From assembly GCF_005280255.1 (NCBI RefSeq), contig NZ_CP040018.1, positions 992,001 to 1,056,000 of the forward strand: a stretch of 64,000 nucleotides of DNA, given 5' to 3'. The translations under genes were made by a program, and so were the position numbers. The notes below the pieces were generated by a model. It made no database searches, was not told the DNA's origin, and worked only from the letters and a program-made list of their open reading frames with translations. This DNA is from Arthrobacter sp. 24S4-2. Lineage in GTDB: Bacteria; Actinomycetota; Actinomycetes; Actinomycetales; Micrococcaceae. Positions 49,563 through 59,017 of this stretch are shown one piece after another (positions within the stretch are counted from its first letter, which is position 1; every line of letters starts with the position of its first letter).

Positions 49563-50573
49563 ATGACCGAAACAGCAAGTACCCCGGCAAACGCAGCAAG
49601 CACAGCCTCGACAGCAGCAAACAGCGCCCGGAAGATCGCCGTCGTCGGCTCCGGCTACATGGGCGGCGGGATCGCCCAGGTCCTGGCGCTCGGCGGAGCC
49701 CGCGTGGCACTCGCCGACGTGTCCGCCGAAGTGGCACAACGCAACTACGACAGGCTCCTGGCAGAGTCTGACCAGTTCGTGGCGGACGGCCTGTTCCCCG
49801 CGGGTTCCACCGCAATCCTGAAGCAGAACCTGTGGGCCGCAAAGGACATCGAGGAAGCCGTGGCGGACGCGGACTTCATCGAGGAAGCCGTTCCCGAGGT
49901 CATCGCCATCAAGCACCAGACGCTGGCCCGCATCAGCGCAGCCGCCCGGCCGGACGCCATCATCGGCTCCAACACCTCCACCATCTCCATCGCCGAACTG
50001 TCCGGGCCGGTCACCAACCCGGAACGTTTCCTGGGCGTGCACTTCTCCAACCCGTCGCCGTTCATCCCCGGCGTCGAGATCATCCCCCACGCCGGCACCT
50101 CGGCCGGTACCGTCGGCGCCGTCCGCGACCTGGTTCACGCCGCCGGCAAGCAGACCGCCGTCGTCAAGGACGTCACCGGCTTCGTACTCAACCGCCTGCA
50201 GTACGCACTGTTCCACGAAGCCGCGCAGCTGGTGGAGCAGGGTATCGCGACGGCGGACGACGTGGACACCCTGGTCCGCACCACCTTCGGCTTCCGGCTG
50301 CCGTTCTTCGGGCCGTTCGCCATCGCGGACATGGCTGGCCTGGACGTGTACAACTTCTGCTACAAGTCCCTCCAGACCGACTTCCCGGAGCGGTTCGCCA
50401 CCCCCAAGATCCTTAGCGACCTGGTGGAGGCCGGGAAGCTCGGCACCAAGACCGGCGCAGGCTTCCTCAACGTTCCGGCCGAGCGCACACCCGAACTGAT
50501 CGCCTACCGCAACAAGGCCTATGTGGCCATGCAGAAGCTGATCGAAGACCTCGGCCCCGCGCCCATCAACTAA
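49563..50573 (+). CDS. 3-hydroxyacyl-CoA dehydrogenase-like NAD-dependent dehydrogenase
   Basis: A 336-aa protein starting two bases after the preceding stop. An Ala/Thr/Ser-rich lead (~20 residues) precedes the Rossmann motif VVGSGYMGGGIAQVLALGG. Conserved segments NTSTISIAEL, LGVHFSNPSPFIPGVEIIPH (catalytic His region) and VKDVTGFVLNRLQYALFHEA follow, then the helical C-terminal domain. This family includes 3-hydroxyacyl-CoA dehydrogenases but also enzymes acting on free hydroxy acids and sugar acids such as L-gulonate. In a polyol operon the latter type is more likely. Substrate unproven. Confidence 0.8.
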   Translation: MTETASTPANAASTASTAANSARKIAVVGSGYMGGGIAQVLALGGARVALADVSAEVAQRNYDRLLAESDQFVADGLFPAGSTAILKQNLWAAKDIEEAVADADFIEEAVPEVIAIKHQTLARISAAARPDAIIGSNTSTISIAELSGPVTNPERFLGVHFSNPSPFIPGVEIIPHAGTSAGTVGAVRDLVHAAGKQTAVVKDVTGFVLNRLQYALFHEAAQLVEQGIATADDVDTLVRTTFGFRLPFFGPFAIADMAGLDVYNFCYKSLQTDFPERFATPKILSDLVEAGKLGTKTGAGFLNVPAERTPELIAYRNKAYVAMQKLIEDLGPAPIN

Positions 50574-50596
50574 CTCAGCACCCCAGGAGCACTCGC

Positions 50597-51364
50597 ATGA
50601 GCATTTTCCCCGCAGAACGCACCGTAATCGTCACCGGCGCCGTCTCGGAGCGCGGCATCGGCCGCGCCACCGTCAACTACCTGGCCGCCCAGGGCTGGAA
50701 CATCGGCATCATCGACCTGGATGACGCCCTGTGCCAGGCCACGGCCAAGGAACTCGCAGCCCAGTACGGCGTGAAGGCCCACGGTGTCGGCGCCAACGTC
50801 GGCGACGAAGCCTCGGTCCGTGCAGCCATCGACTCGATCGAAGCGGAGCTGCCGCAGATCGTCGCCCTCGCCAACGTGGCCGGCGTCAGCTCGCCGGTCC
50901 CGTACCTGGAGCTGGACGCGGCCGAATGGGACCGCGTGCTGAACATCAACCTCAACGGCGTCCACTACGCCACCCGGCGGGTCGCCGAATCCATGGTGAA
51001 GAACCGGATCGGCCGCATCGTGAACATCTCCTCCGTTTCCGCGCAGCGCGGCGGCGGCACCTTCTCCAAGACGCCTTACTCGGTGGCCAAGGCAGGGGTG
51101 ATCGGGCTGACGCGTTCCACCGCCCGTGAACTGGGGGAGTACGACATTACGGTCAACGCCATCTCCCCTGGCCCCATCGATACCGACATCATGGGCGGCA
51201 CCCTCAGCCAGGAACGCAAGGATGAACTCACCAAGGACCTCGTGGTCAACCGGGTCGGGTCCACCCGCGACATCGCAGCAGCCATCGCCTTCCTCATCAG
51301 CGAGGACGCCGGGTACATCTCCGGCCAGACGCTGAATGTGGATGGCGGACTCTACATGCACTAG
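50597..51364 (+). CDS. SDR-family polyol/hydroxy-acid dehydrogenase
   Basis: A 255-aa complete classical SDR with AGGAG upstream. Cofactor motif TGAVSERGIGRA, catalytic Ser and Tyr-x3-Lys in ISSVSAQRGGGTFSKTPYSV followed by AK, and PGPIDTDIMGG downstream. It is the apparent paralogue of the truncated SDR at 1-648. In this operon it may oxidise the polyol (threitol/erythritol type) to a tetrulose before phosphorylation. An acidic residue in IIDLDDA after the second strand suggests NAD over NADP. Confidence 0.85.
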   Translation: MSIFPAERTVIVTGAVSERGIGRATVNYLAAQGWNIGIIDLDDALCQATAKELAAQYGVKAHGVGANVGDEASVRAAIDSIEAELPQIVALANVAGVSSPVPYLELDAAEWDRVLNINLNGVHYATRRVAESMVKNRIGRIVNISSVSAQRGGGTFSKTPYSVAKAGVIGLTRSTARELGEYDITVNAISPGPIDTDIMGGTLSQERKDELTKDLVVNRVGSTRDIAAAIAFLISEDAGYISGQTLNVDGGLYMH

Positions 51365-51376
51365 GAACGGACAGCC

Positions 51377-51517
51377 ATGGCACAGCCCGGCAAGCCCATT
51401 GCACCTGCTACAGCCGCCACGGGGCCCAGGTCCTGGAGCCGCGAACGGAAGATCTACCTTGCCGTCGGAATCCTGGCCTGCCTTGCCGGCGTCATGATCA
51501 TCGCGTTCTCCCGCTAG
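51377..51517 (+). CDS. 46-aa single-span membrane peptide
   Basis: A short gene between the SDR stop (13 bp upstream) and the MFS gene (53 bp downstream), same strand, with AGGAAC before the ATG. The product has a Pro/Ala-rich cytosolic start, a basic RSWSRERK stop-transfer-like segment, one hydrophobic helix (IYLAVGILACLAGVMIIAF) and ends SR. Topology and position next to the permease suggest a small permease-associated subunit. No family is recognised. It is too short for routine gene finding to report with confidence. Confidence 0.6.
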   Translation: MAQPGKPIAPATAATGPRSWSRERKIYLAVGILACLAGVMIIAFSR

Positions 51518-51569
51518 GACCCGAAGGGTCCATCTTCGTTCGCAACGAATTACTCAAAGAGGAGTTTTG

Positions 51570-52919
51570 ATGTCCGTAACAGCAACATCCACCAAGGAGC
51601 TCCTGGATTCTCCGATCCTCAAATCGGCGATTTCCAAGGCCTCGTTCCGGCTTATGCCTATGCTCGTCATCCTGTACGTCGTCGCTTTCATGGACCGCAC
51701 CAACGTGGGCTTCGCTGAAGCCGCACTGGGCGTGGACAAGGGCATCACCGCCGGTGCGTACGCCCTGGGTGCGGGCATCTTCTTCATCGGCTACGCACTG
51801 TTCGAAATCCCCAGCAACCTGCTCCTGACCAAGTTCGGGGCCAAGGTGTGGCTGGCACGCATCGCCATCACCTGGGGCATCGTGTCCGCGTGCTTCGCCT
51901 TCGTCCAGGGCGAGACCTCCTTCATCATCCTGCGCTTCCTGCTGGGTGTGACTGAGGCCGGGCTGTTCCCGGGCGTCATCATGTTCCTGGCGGCCTGGTT
52001 CCCGAACAAGGTCCGCGTGAAAATGTTCGCCATCTTCTACCTGGCCCAGCCGTTCTCCCAGATGATGGGCGCACCGCTGTCCGGCTGGCTGATCAACATC
52101 GGCGACCAGGTTCCGGGTGTGGCCGGCTGGCAGGTCATGTTCTTTGTCGAAGGCGTGCTGGCAGTCCTTGCAGGCGTCGCGGCGTACTTCTTCCTGATCA
52201 ACAGCCCGCAGGACGCGAAGTTCCTGAACCCGGGCGAAAAGAAGGCGCTGCTGGATGTCATGGCGCTGGAGGACACCGTCAAGGAAGAAACCGGACCCCG
52301 CGGTGTTCTTGCCGCCATGAAGAACCGCAAGGTCTGGTACTTCACGGTGATCTACTTCTGCCTCCAGATTGCGGTCTACGGCGTAACGTTCTACCTGCCG
52401 CAGCAGGTGTCTCAGCTGACCGGCCAGAAGGTGGGCATCATGGTGGGCCTGCTGGCAGCCATCCCGTGGTTCTTCGGCATCTTCGCCTGCTACTTCATCG
52501 GCAAAGCCGCCAACACTATTGTCCGCCGTCGCGTCTGGGGCACCGGCCTGTTCATTTCCACCGGCCTGTGCATCTTCGGCTCGGCCTGGGCCGGAGCCAA
52601 CCACATTCCGGCGCTCGGCATCATCTTCATCACCCTGGCAGTCTGCAGCTTCCTGTCAATCGGACCCATCGCCTGGTCCTACCCGACGGCGTTCCTCACC
52701 GGCACAGCAGCCGCGGCAGGCATCGGCCTGATCAACTCGCTGGGCAACCTGGGCGGCTTCGTGGCCCCGATCCTGCGCACCACGGTCAACCAGGTCACGG
52801 CGTCCGACACCGGAACCATGGGCGTCTACGCCCTTGGTGTCCTGCCATTCGTCGCCGCGATCATGATGTACGCCACCAAGCGGTTCCAGAACAAGGCGGA
52901 CGAACTGCTGGAGAAGTAG
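51570..52919 (+). CDS. MFS transporter, anion:cation symporter (ACS) type
   Basis: A 449-aa protein from ATG 51570 with AGAGGAG upstream (a TTG directly before it is in frame). Twelve hydrophobic segments. ACS features: VAFMDRTNVGFAEAALGVDK in TM1, YALFEIPSNLLLTKFGAKVW between TM2 and TM3, and RFLLGVTEAGLFPGVIMFLA in TM4-5. These symporters import organic anions such as sugar acids with H+. Here the cargo could be the tetritol or a tetronate; an ABC importer, common in such operons, is absent. Confidence 0.9.
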   Translation: MSVTATSTKELLDSPILKSAISKASFRLMPMLVILYVVAFMDRTNVGFAEAALGVDKGITAGAYALGAGIFFIGYALFEIPSNLLLTKFGAKVWLARIAITWGIVSACFAFVQGETSFIILRFLLGVTEAGLFPGVIMFLAAWFPNKVRVKMFAIFYLAQPFSQMMGAPLSGWLINIGDQVPGVAGWQVMFFVEGVLAVLAGVAAYFFLINSPQDAKFLNPGEKKALLDVMALEDTVKEETGPRGVLAAMKNRKVWYFTVIYFCLQIAVYGVTFYLPQQVSQLTGQKVGIMVGLLAAIPWFFGIFACYFIGKAANTIVRRRVWGTGLFISTGLCIFGSAWAGANHIPALGIIFITLAVCSFLSIGPIAWSYPTAFLTGTAAAAGIGLINSLGNLGGFVAPILRTTVNQVTASDTGTMGVYALGVLPFVAAIMMYATKRFQNKADELLEK

Positions 52920-52996
52920 GTTCCGGAAGTAGGTCCCGGACGCAGCCACCGGCGGAGCGGTGACCAGCATCCGCCCACCAGCAAGAAAGCAGCAAA

Positions 52997-53905
52997 ATGC
53001 AGCACGTGTCAGCCAGCCAGGCCGCGGGTCCCGTTGCCCACGCCCCCGTCGCCCCAGGCCCCGATGCCAACAGCCCCGTCACCTACGTGGGCGTGAGTAC
53101 CAAGATGTACCTGGGGTACCGGGACAGCCTGAACTGGCTGGCGCAGCTGAAGCATGAAGTGGACTCCCGCCCGGCCCTCGCAGCCGGGCGGGTTGTCCCG
53201 TTTGTCATCCCGTCCTTCCCGGTGCTCCCGGCCGCGGCTGCCTTGGTGGGGGATTCACCTCTGGTCCTCGGCGCGCAGAACTGCGGCTGGGCCGACGGCC
53301 CGTGGACCGGGGAGGTGGCACCCTCCATGCTTGCCGAACTGGGCGTCCGCCTGGTGGAGATCGGCCACGCCGAGCGCCGTGCGCACTTCGGCGAAAACGA
53401 CGCCGTGGTGGCGCTCAAGGTCAGGGCCGCGGATGACGCCGGGCTGACGCCGCTGCTCTGTGTCGGCGAAGACTGCGTCGGCGAAGACTCGGTCGGCGAA
53501 GACTCAATTGGTGAAGCGGCAGCCGACGAAGACACTGCCGGTGAAGCCGCGGCTGGTGGCGCCGCTGCCGCCGCGGACTTCGTGTACCGGCAGATCGAGG
53601 CTGCTGTTAGCGGTGACTGGACGCTCGCTTCCCGCCTGATCATTGCGTACGAGCCAGTGTGGGCCATCGGCGCCGCCGAGCCGGCGGACGCGGTCTACGT
53701 GTCCGACGTCGTGAATCACCTCCGTGCCCGACTCGCCGCGCACGGGCTGCAGGAGCTTCCGGTCATCTACGGCGGTTCGGCCAAGCCCGGACTGCTGCCC
53801 AAACTTGGCGGGGTTTCGGGTTTGTTCCTGGGCCGCTTCGCACACGATGCGGCGAACTTCGGCAAGGTGCTGGATGAGGCGCTGCTGATCGCCTTTAGCC
53901 TTTAG
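52997..53905 (+). CDS. Triosephosphate-isomerase paralogue (EryH/LerI-like)
   Basis: A 302-aa TIM-fold protein. Catalytic His is kept (EIGHAERRAHFGE) and catalytic Glu is kept (IIAYEPVWAIG). The N-terminal NxK of true TIM is changed: GVSTKMYLG keeps Lys, with Ser in place of Asn. A ~30-residue acidic insert made of VGEDS-type pentads follows LLCVGED. In Brucella (EryH) and Mycobacterium (LerI) such paralogues move the carbonyl of a tetrulose phosphate, yielding D-erythrulose 4-phosphate. Its stop overlaps the opposing helicase-nuclease gene by four bases. Confidence 0.8.
   Translation: MQHVSASQAAGPVAHAPVAPGPDANSPVTYVGVSTKMYLGYRDSLNWLAQLKHEVDSRPALAAGRVVPFVIPSFPVLPAAAALVGDSPLVLGAQNCGWADGPWTGEVAPSMLAELGVRLVEIGHAERRAHFGENDAVVALKVRAADDAGLTPLLCVGEDCVGEDSVGEDSIGEAAADEDTAGEAAAGGAAAAADFVYRQIEAAVSGDWTLASRLIIAYEPVWAIGAAEPADAVYVSDVVNHLRARLAAHGLQELPVIYGGSAKPGLLPKLGGVSGLFLGRFAHDAANFGKVLDEALLIAFSL
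53462..53551 (+). repeat. Six 15-bp repeats inside the TIM-paralogue gene
   Basis: The unit GTCGGCGAAGACTCG occurs three times almost perfectly and three more times in decayed form, in frame, encoding VGEDC-VGEDS-VGEDS-IGEAA-ADEDT-AGEAA. It inserts an acidic loop after strand 5 of the barrel that ordinary TIMs lack. Confidence 0.85.
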
Positions 53906-56900
53906 CCTGGTGCCGACCGCTGGCACAGTCCGATGAAACCGCCCAGCTGTTCAAGGCCCTCCGGATGGGTGGGCAGGTAGTTGGTCAGTTCGGGCGCCCG
54001 CACAATTACGGCGCGCCACTTTCCGCGGGACACGGCCACATTGATCCGGTTCCGGGAAAGCAGGAACTCCATGCCGCGCGGAGCCTCGGCCACCGCTGAA
54101 CACGCCATGGACACAATCACCACGGCCGCCTCCTGGCCCTGGAACTTGTCCACGGTGCCCACGCGGACGGCAGTATGGCCGGCGGCGTCCACGGCGTCCC
54201 TGATCAGGTTCACCTGGGCGTTATAGGCGGCCACCACCAGGATGTCGGCGGCTCCCAGCGGTCGGCTGCCGGCGTCATCGTGCCACATCAACCCCAGATG
54301 CCTGCCGACCTGGTGCACCACTTCGGCAGCTTCCTCCGCCGAGGACGTGATGTTGCCCGTATGGGGCACCATAACGGTTTCGATTCCGGCAGGAACCCCC
54401 TCCAGGGAACGCAGGTCTGCGGCCGCCGCCGACCGCAGCCTGCCCTCGTATGAGAGTTCCGAAACGGCAGCGCACAGCGGCGACGCCATGCGCCAGGTGT
54501 CCGCCAGGAAGTAGCCCAGTTCCGGCGGCAGCGTGGCATGGCCGGCCGAGATCCAGCCCAGTGCTGATTCGTTGACCGGTTCAGGGTGGGTGCCCTGGCT
54601 GACCTGCGGGAGTTGCTGCGGGTCGCCGAGCAGCAGCAGCCGCGGGCTTGCCTGGGCAACAGCCAGCGTGTTTGCGAGTGAGAACTGCCCGGCTTCATCG
54701 ATCACGAGGAGATCCAACGACCCCGCGGGCACCGTTGCGCCGGTCATCGTCCAGGCGGTGCCGCCCACCAGGGCGCCGCCCGGGGAACTGAGGAGCCTGT
54801 CCACATCCGCGGCGTCCCGGTGATCCCACGGCAGGGAATCGTCGTGTTTGACGTCCTTGGCTACCCTGCGCGGGTCCACTCCGGCCTTCCGCACGGCAGT
54901 GCAGAGCAGGTTCTCCACCACCGCGTGGGACTGGGCTACGACGCCCACTTTCCAGCCGCGTGCCACCAGCCGCGCAATGACGTGCGAGCCGACGTGGGTC
55001 TTCCCGGTCCCGGGCGGTCCCTGGACGGCCAGGTAGGAATGGTCGAGGGCCTCCACTGCCGCGGTGATGGCGTCAATGAACCGGTCCGGGCCGCCCGCCG
55101 GAACGGGGAGGGGACCGCCGGTCACCAGACGCGGAGGAATCCGACGTACCAGGTCCAGGGCCGGATGCTTCCGGAACACCGGCTTCCCCGGTGCCGCTGC
55201 TGAGCCGTCCGGAAGCCCGGCCGCGACCTGGTCAGCCAGCAGCGCCAGCGCCTCCTCAAGGCTCTTGGTGCGAACGGGCTGGTCCTCGGTGAGCGCGATG
55301 GGCAGGCTGTTGTGCGGTTCGATCTTCCGGGGCAGCCTGTCGCGGATCACAACGGTATCCCTGCCGTCCTCGTGGCCGAGTTCCAGGACCTCCGTCCCGA
55401 ACCATCCGCCCCGTCCGGAGCCGTCCTTGCCCGTACCTTCCAGCCCGGCGGGGAGCGGACGGTCATACATCCGGAACCATTTGCTGCCCTCGCGGAGGTC
55501 CGAGCCGGCGCTCACCGTGCCGGTCAGCTGAACCCTGCGCTCCGGGAGACGGGTTCCGACCTTTTGCCAGTCATCCAGGATGCGGGCCTCCTCCACGAGA
55601 AAGACGTTGCGGTCCTGCTGGTGGGTGTCGGGACCGTTTTCGCAGCGATCAAAGTGTGCCCACCAGAATGCCTTGCGCTCGCGGCGGTGGTAGCTCACGG
55701 CCGCGTCCACCATGGCAACGGCCTGAACGTCCGGATCGGGGGCGGACTGCGCTCCGGTGCCCGGGGCCGACACAGCCAAGACTTCAGCCGCAGCTGCGGA
55801 GCGGAACTCGGCGGCCAGGTCCAGGAAAGACCTGATGGCCAGTTCAGAAGGCCGGACCGCGGCACCGTCTTCAGGGGCAGGTGCCGCGCGTCCTAAATTT
55901 CCTGGAGCTCCTGTACTTCCGGCCGGTGCGGGCGCAATCCCGCGCTCGCCAGCCAGCCGCAGCAGCCAGTTGCGGAGCTTAAGGGTGGAAAGGCAGTCGT
56001 ATTCGTTGTAGTCGGAGATGCCGGCCAGGATGGCTGCGGCGTCTCCGGCCAGACCGGCGTCGCGGGCTTCGCAGTAATCGGCGTACGCGACCACCGAGGC
56101 CCCGGCGTCTTTCACATCCCCGGAGCGGAGATTGCTGCCCATGTAGAGCGGCTCGAGTTTCTTGATGCTGTAGGAGTTCTCGGAGATACGGATGCTGTTC
56201 CGGACGGTCTGGTAAAGGTCCACGAGGAGACCGTCCCGCAGCCAGGCGTCCACAGTGTCCTCGCCCGCCACATGCATGACGGACAGTTTCCGGAGTGCAG
56301 TCTTTTCGTAGGCGGCGTAGTGGTACACATGCATGTCCGGATACTTGTGCCGGCGGTCCTCCACGTAGTCCAGGAAGTCGAGGAAGGCCTGCTTCTCCGC
56401 AGCACGGCCGTGTGCCCAAAAAGGCTTGAACACGTACTGGCCACCGGACTCCGCCGGCGTCTCGACGACGCCGAACAGGTACTCAAGCCCCCAGGCTCCG
56501 GTGGCGCTGTCCTGCCACAGCGGGTCCCCTTCGAAGTCGAAGAAGATGTCTCCGGGGCTGGGCGGGGGAAGTTCCGCCAAGGTGTTCCCGGGGACCACCC
56601 GGTAGCCGATGCTGTGCTGTTCGCCGTCCTTGACGTAGCTGACGGACCCCTCCGCCGTGCCGGCGTTGCTTTGCATCCTGGCCTGGTCCTGCATCCGCAA
56701 TAGCGACGCGTTCGCGCCGGGCAGCGTGGCGTCGGCCAGTTCCTTGACGGTGTAGATGCCCTGCGCGTGCAGCTTCTTGCGCTGGGCCGAGTTCATCCGG
56801 GCCACCAGGAGGAGATCGTCCGTGGCTTTGACCCGCTCCTGGCAGTAGTCGCACCGGCCGCAGGCCACGATTCCCGGCGCCCCCCAGCTGACGGCCTCCG

Positions 56901-57587
56901 GCTGGTCGCGGTGCCCGGCCGTCAGCGCAAGAAACCTGCCCCGCCGCTCGCGGAAGACCGGCAGGATGTCCGCCAGCCTATGGCTGCTCCGGACGTAGTC
57001 GAATCCGCCCCGGGAGTTGCCACCGTAGCGCCCAGGATCAGCGTTACGGCGGGGTCCGGGGTAATGCCTGCGTGCAGCAGCTGGTCGCCGTAGGCGGCAA
57101 GCTGCAGCAGCGCCGTCACCTTGGCATGGCGCGCCAGTTTGGTGTCGTAGACGGCGTAACTTCCGTCGTCCTGTTTGACCAGGAAATCGGACCGCCCGTG
57201 GAACCTGCCGTCGAAGAAGGCCGCCTGGAACACGACGTCCGCGCCTGCGCGCAGCGCATTGATGGATTCGGCATGCTTGGCCTGCAGGCTGGTGCGGTCC
57301 ATCGCGGTGGCGGCCGCGACGTCGTACACGCCGCGTCCGGTGGCCGGATCCCACGTGCCGAACCGGTCCAGGAACTTGGCGAGGACCTTGTGCTCGTGGA
57401 CGTCACCTAGTTTCGCGGTGCGGGCAAGCATCTCGTCGGGCTCGAACTCCGCTTTGGGCGACCGGCCCAGTTTTTCGTCCAGCTTGCGCAGCAACTGGTA
57501 CTCGCACGTGGCCGCGATAACGAGGTCGCTCGCAGAGAAGACCAGATCCTGTGCAAGATCCGGAGCTTCCGATTCAAGTAGAAACAC
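53902..57587 (-). pseudogene. TM0106-type RecB-like nuclease/SF1 helicase, one frameshift
   Basis: From GTG 57587 one frame gives the family N-terminus (FSASDLVIAATCEYQLLRKL, RSDFLVKQDDGSYAVYDTKL with the nuclease DxK) to LILGATVATPG. The rest continues in another frame (RSSHRLADILPVFRERRGRF, GRCDYCQERV) and reads unbroken to 53902. The helicase half has Walker A VQGPPGTGKTHV, LLVIDEAGQFSL, GDPQQLPQV and the motif DKFQGQEAAVVIVS ending with INVAVSRGKWRAVIV. One single-base shift between about 56985 and 57045 separates the parts. All other motifs are intact, so recent loss or sequence error is likely. Role: DNA repair or defence. Confidence 0.8.
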
Positions 57588-57782
57588 TGCGCCCCCGTTG
57601 CCGTTGATGTCTTATTCTCAAGCTACCAAAGCCCTCTGACAGTATTGATGGAATTGGCTGCAAGCGGAGGCCTGGCCCGGGCCCGCACCGCCAGCGTAGG
57701 GTCTGAGGAACGCGTCTGAACTGAAGACTCGAGCGTCCCGGGACGGCGACGCATCCGAACACCAACTACCGGACTGGGGAAC

Positions 57783-58243
57783 ATGACCGAGCAAAATGCC
57801 ACTGCTTCTTACGACGAGGCCGCTTTCGAGGCCGCTGTCCGGGCCGCGCAGCAGAGCCTCAGCCAAGGCGGCATCCCCATCGGAGCGGCCCTGGCGAGGG
57901 GGAGCGCGGTGATCGCGAGCGGCCACAACGAGCGGGTGCAGCACGGCGATCCGATCGCACACGGGAGATGTCGGCATTGCGGGCAGCTGGCCGGCAGAAG
58001 AGCTACCGGGACACCACGCTCTACACCACCCTTGCCCCGTGCGCGATGTGCACCGGGACCATCATCCAGTTCAAAATTCCGAAGGTGGTGGTGGGCGAGG
58101 CCAGGACGTTCCCGGGCGAATTCGATCTCCTGCGCTCCCGCGGTGTGGAAGTGGTGGTGCTGGACGACCAACGCTGCGTGGACATGATGCTCAGCTTCCA
58201 GCACGACTACCCGGATCTATGGGCGGAAGACATCGCCGAGTAG
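57783..58243 (+). pseudogene. Cytosine/guanine-type deaminase, frameshifted at the active site
   Basis: Frame 1 starts MTEQNATASYDEAAFEAAVR and runs to GDPIAHG (His60), then degenerates. The continuation EMSALRAAGRQKSYRDTTLY, TTLAPCAMCTGT and the end DYPDLWAEDIAE are in the next frame. CACGG-GAGATG lacks one base of the Gly codon between the catalytic His and Glu (HGE), at about 57963. Restoring it gives a ~153-residue zinc deaminase with HGE and PCAMC, like yeast-type cytosine deaminase. The gene is broken as written; one-base error or mutation cannot be told apart. Confidence 0.85.
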
Positions 58244-58464
58244 GCGGACGTCATCTGAGGCAAGACGGCATTGAAACGAGCTGGAGCACGCCCCTTTTTG
58301 AACTCCAGACGGAGCCCAAACCGGCCCCGCGCGCGCCGTCCGGTTCCGCCGTCCGGCGAACCATGATTCAGCCTAGTCAGGGCGTTTGCCCGGGCGTAGG
58401 CTGACAGCATCGGCGCCGGAGCCGAAGGTCCCTGCGTCGAACCCCAACCGATGAAGGAGGACTG

Positions 58465-58902
58465 ATGAGCGTCGTACGTGAATTCATGACTACTAGCGCC
58501 CAGTGCGTCAAGGAAGACCAGACACTGCAGGAAGCCGCCGTAATGATGCGCGACCTTGACTGTGGTTCGCTGCCGATCTGCGGCAGCGACGGCAAACTCA
58601 AGGGACTCATCACGGACCGCGACATCGTACTCAGGTGCGTTGCCGAGGGCCTGGACGCCAGGGAGGCCAGGGCCATCGACCTGGCCCAGGGCACTCCCCG
58701 CTGGATCGATGCTGACGCCAACATCGACGAAGCCATCGCAGTGATGGAGCAGTACCAGGTCAGGCGCCTGCCTGTCATTTCCGATCACAAGCTGGTGGGC
58801 ATCATCAGCCAGGGCGACATTGCACGCAACTACTCGGAAGCGCGCGTCGGCGAACTGGTGGAACACGTTTCGGCCAGGACCCGCATGGAGAACATGGCCT
58901 AG
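58465..58902 (+). CDS. CBS-domain pair protein (Hrp1-like)
   Basis: A 145-aa protein with AAGGAGG before the ATG. Two CBS motifs: VVREFMTTSAQCVKEDQTLQ to GLITDRDIVLRCVAEG, and GTPRWIDADANIDEAIAVME to GIISQGDIARNY. Stand-alone CBS pairs bind adenosine nucleotides and act as energy or stress sensors; in mycobacteria Hrp1 is a hypoxia-response protein of this size. It is monocistronic, ended by a strong hairpin. Confidence 0.9.
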   Translation: MSVVREFMTTSAQCVKEDQTLQEAAVMMRDLDCGSLPICGSDGKLKGLITDRDIVLRCVAEGLDAREARAIDLAQGTPRWIDADANIDEAIAVMEQYQVRRLPVISDHKLVGIISQGDIARNYSEARVGELVEHVSARTRMENMA

Positions 58903-58938
58903 TGCCGCACGTATGCAACTGACCCAAGCGAACTGACC

Positions 58939-58967
58939 CAAGCGCCGCGAACCGGTCGCGGCGCTTG
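58939..58967. terminator. 12-bp-stem hairpin after the CBS gene
   Basis: Arms CAAGCGCCGCGA and complement with loop ACCGG, 37 nt after the CBS stop and 50 nt before the stop of the opposing small gene, so it can serve both. Confidence 0.7.
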
Positions 58968-59017
58968 TCCCTTGCCTGCCGTCACTTCCTTGCACAGGGT
59001 CTCCGTTGACCGCAAAG

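Noticed and set aside
56985..57045. Programmed frameshift in the helicase-nuclease
   Set aside because: No slippery heptamer or downstream pseudoknot was seen, and the family is normally a single frame.
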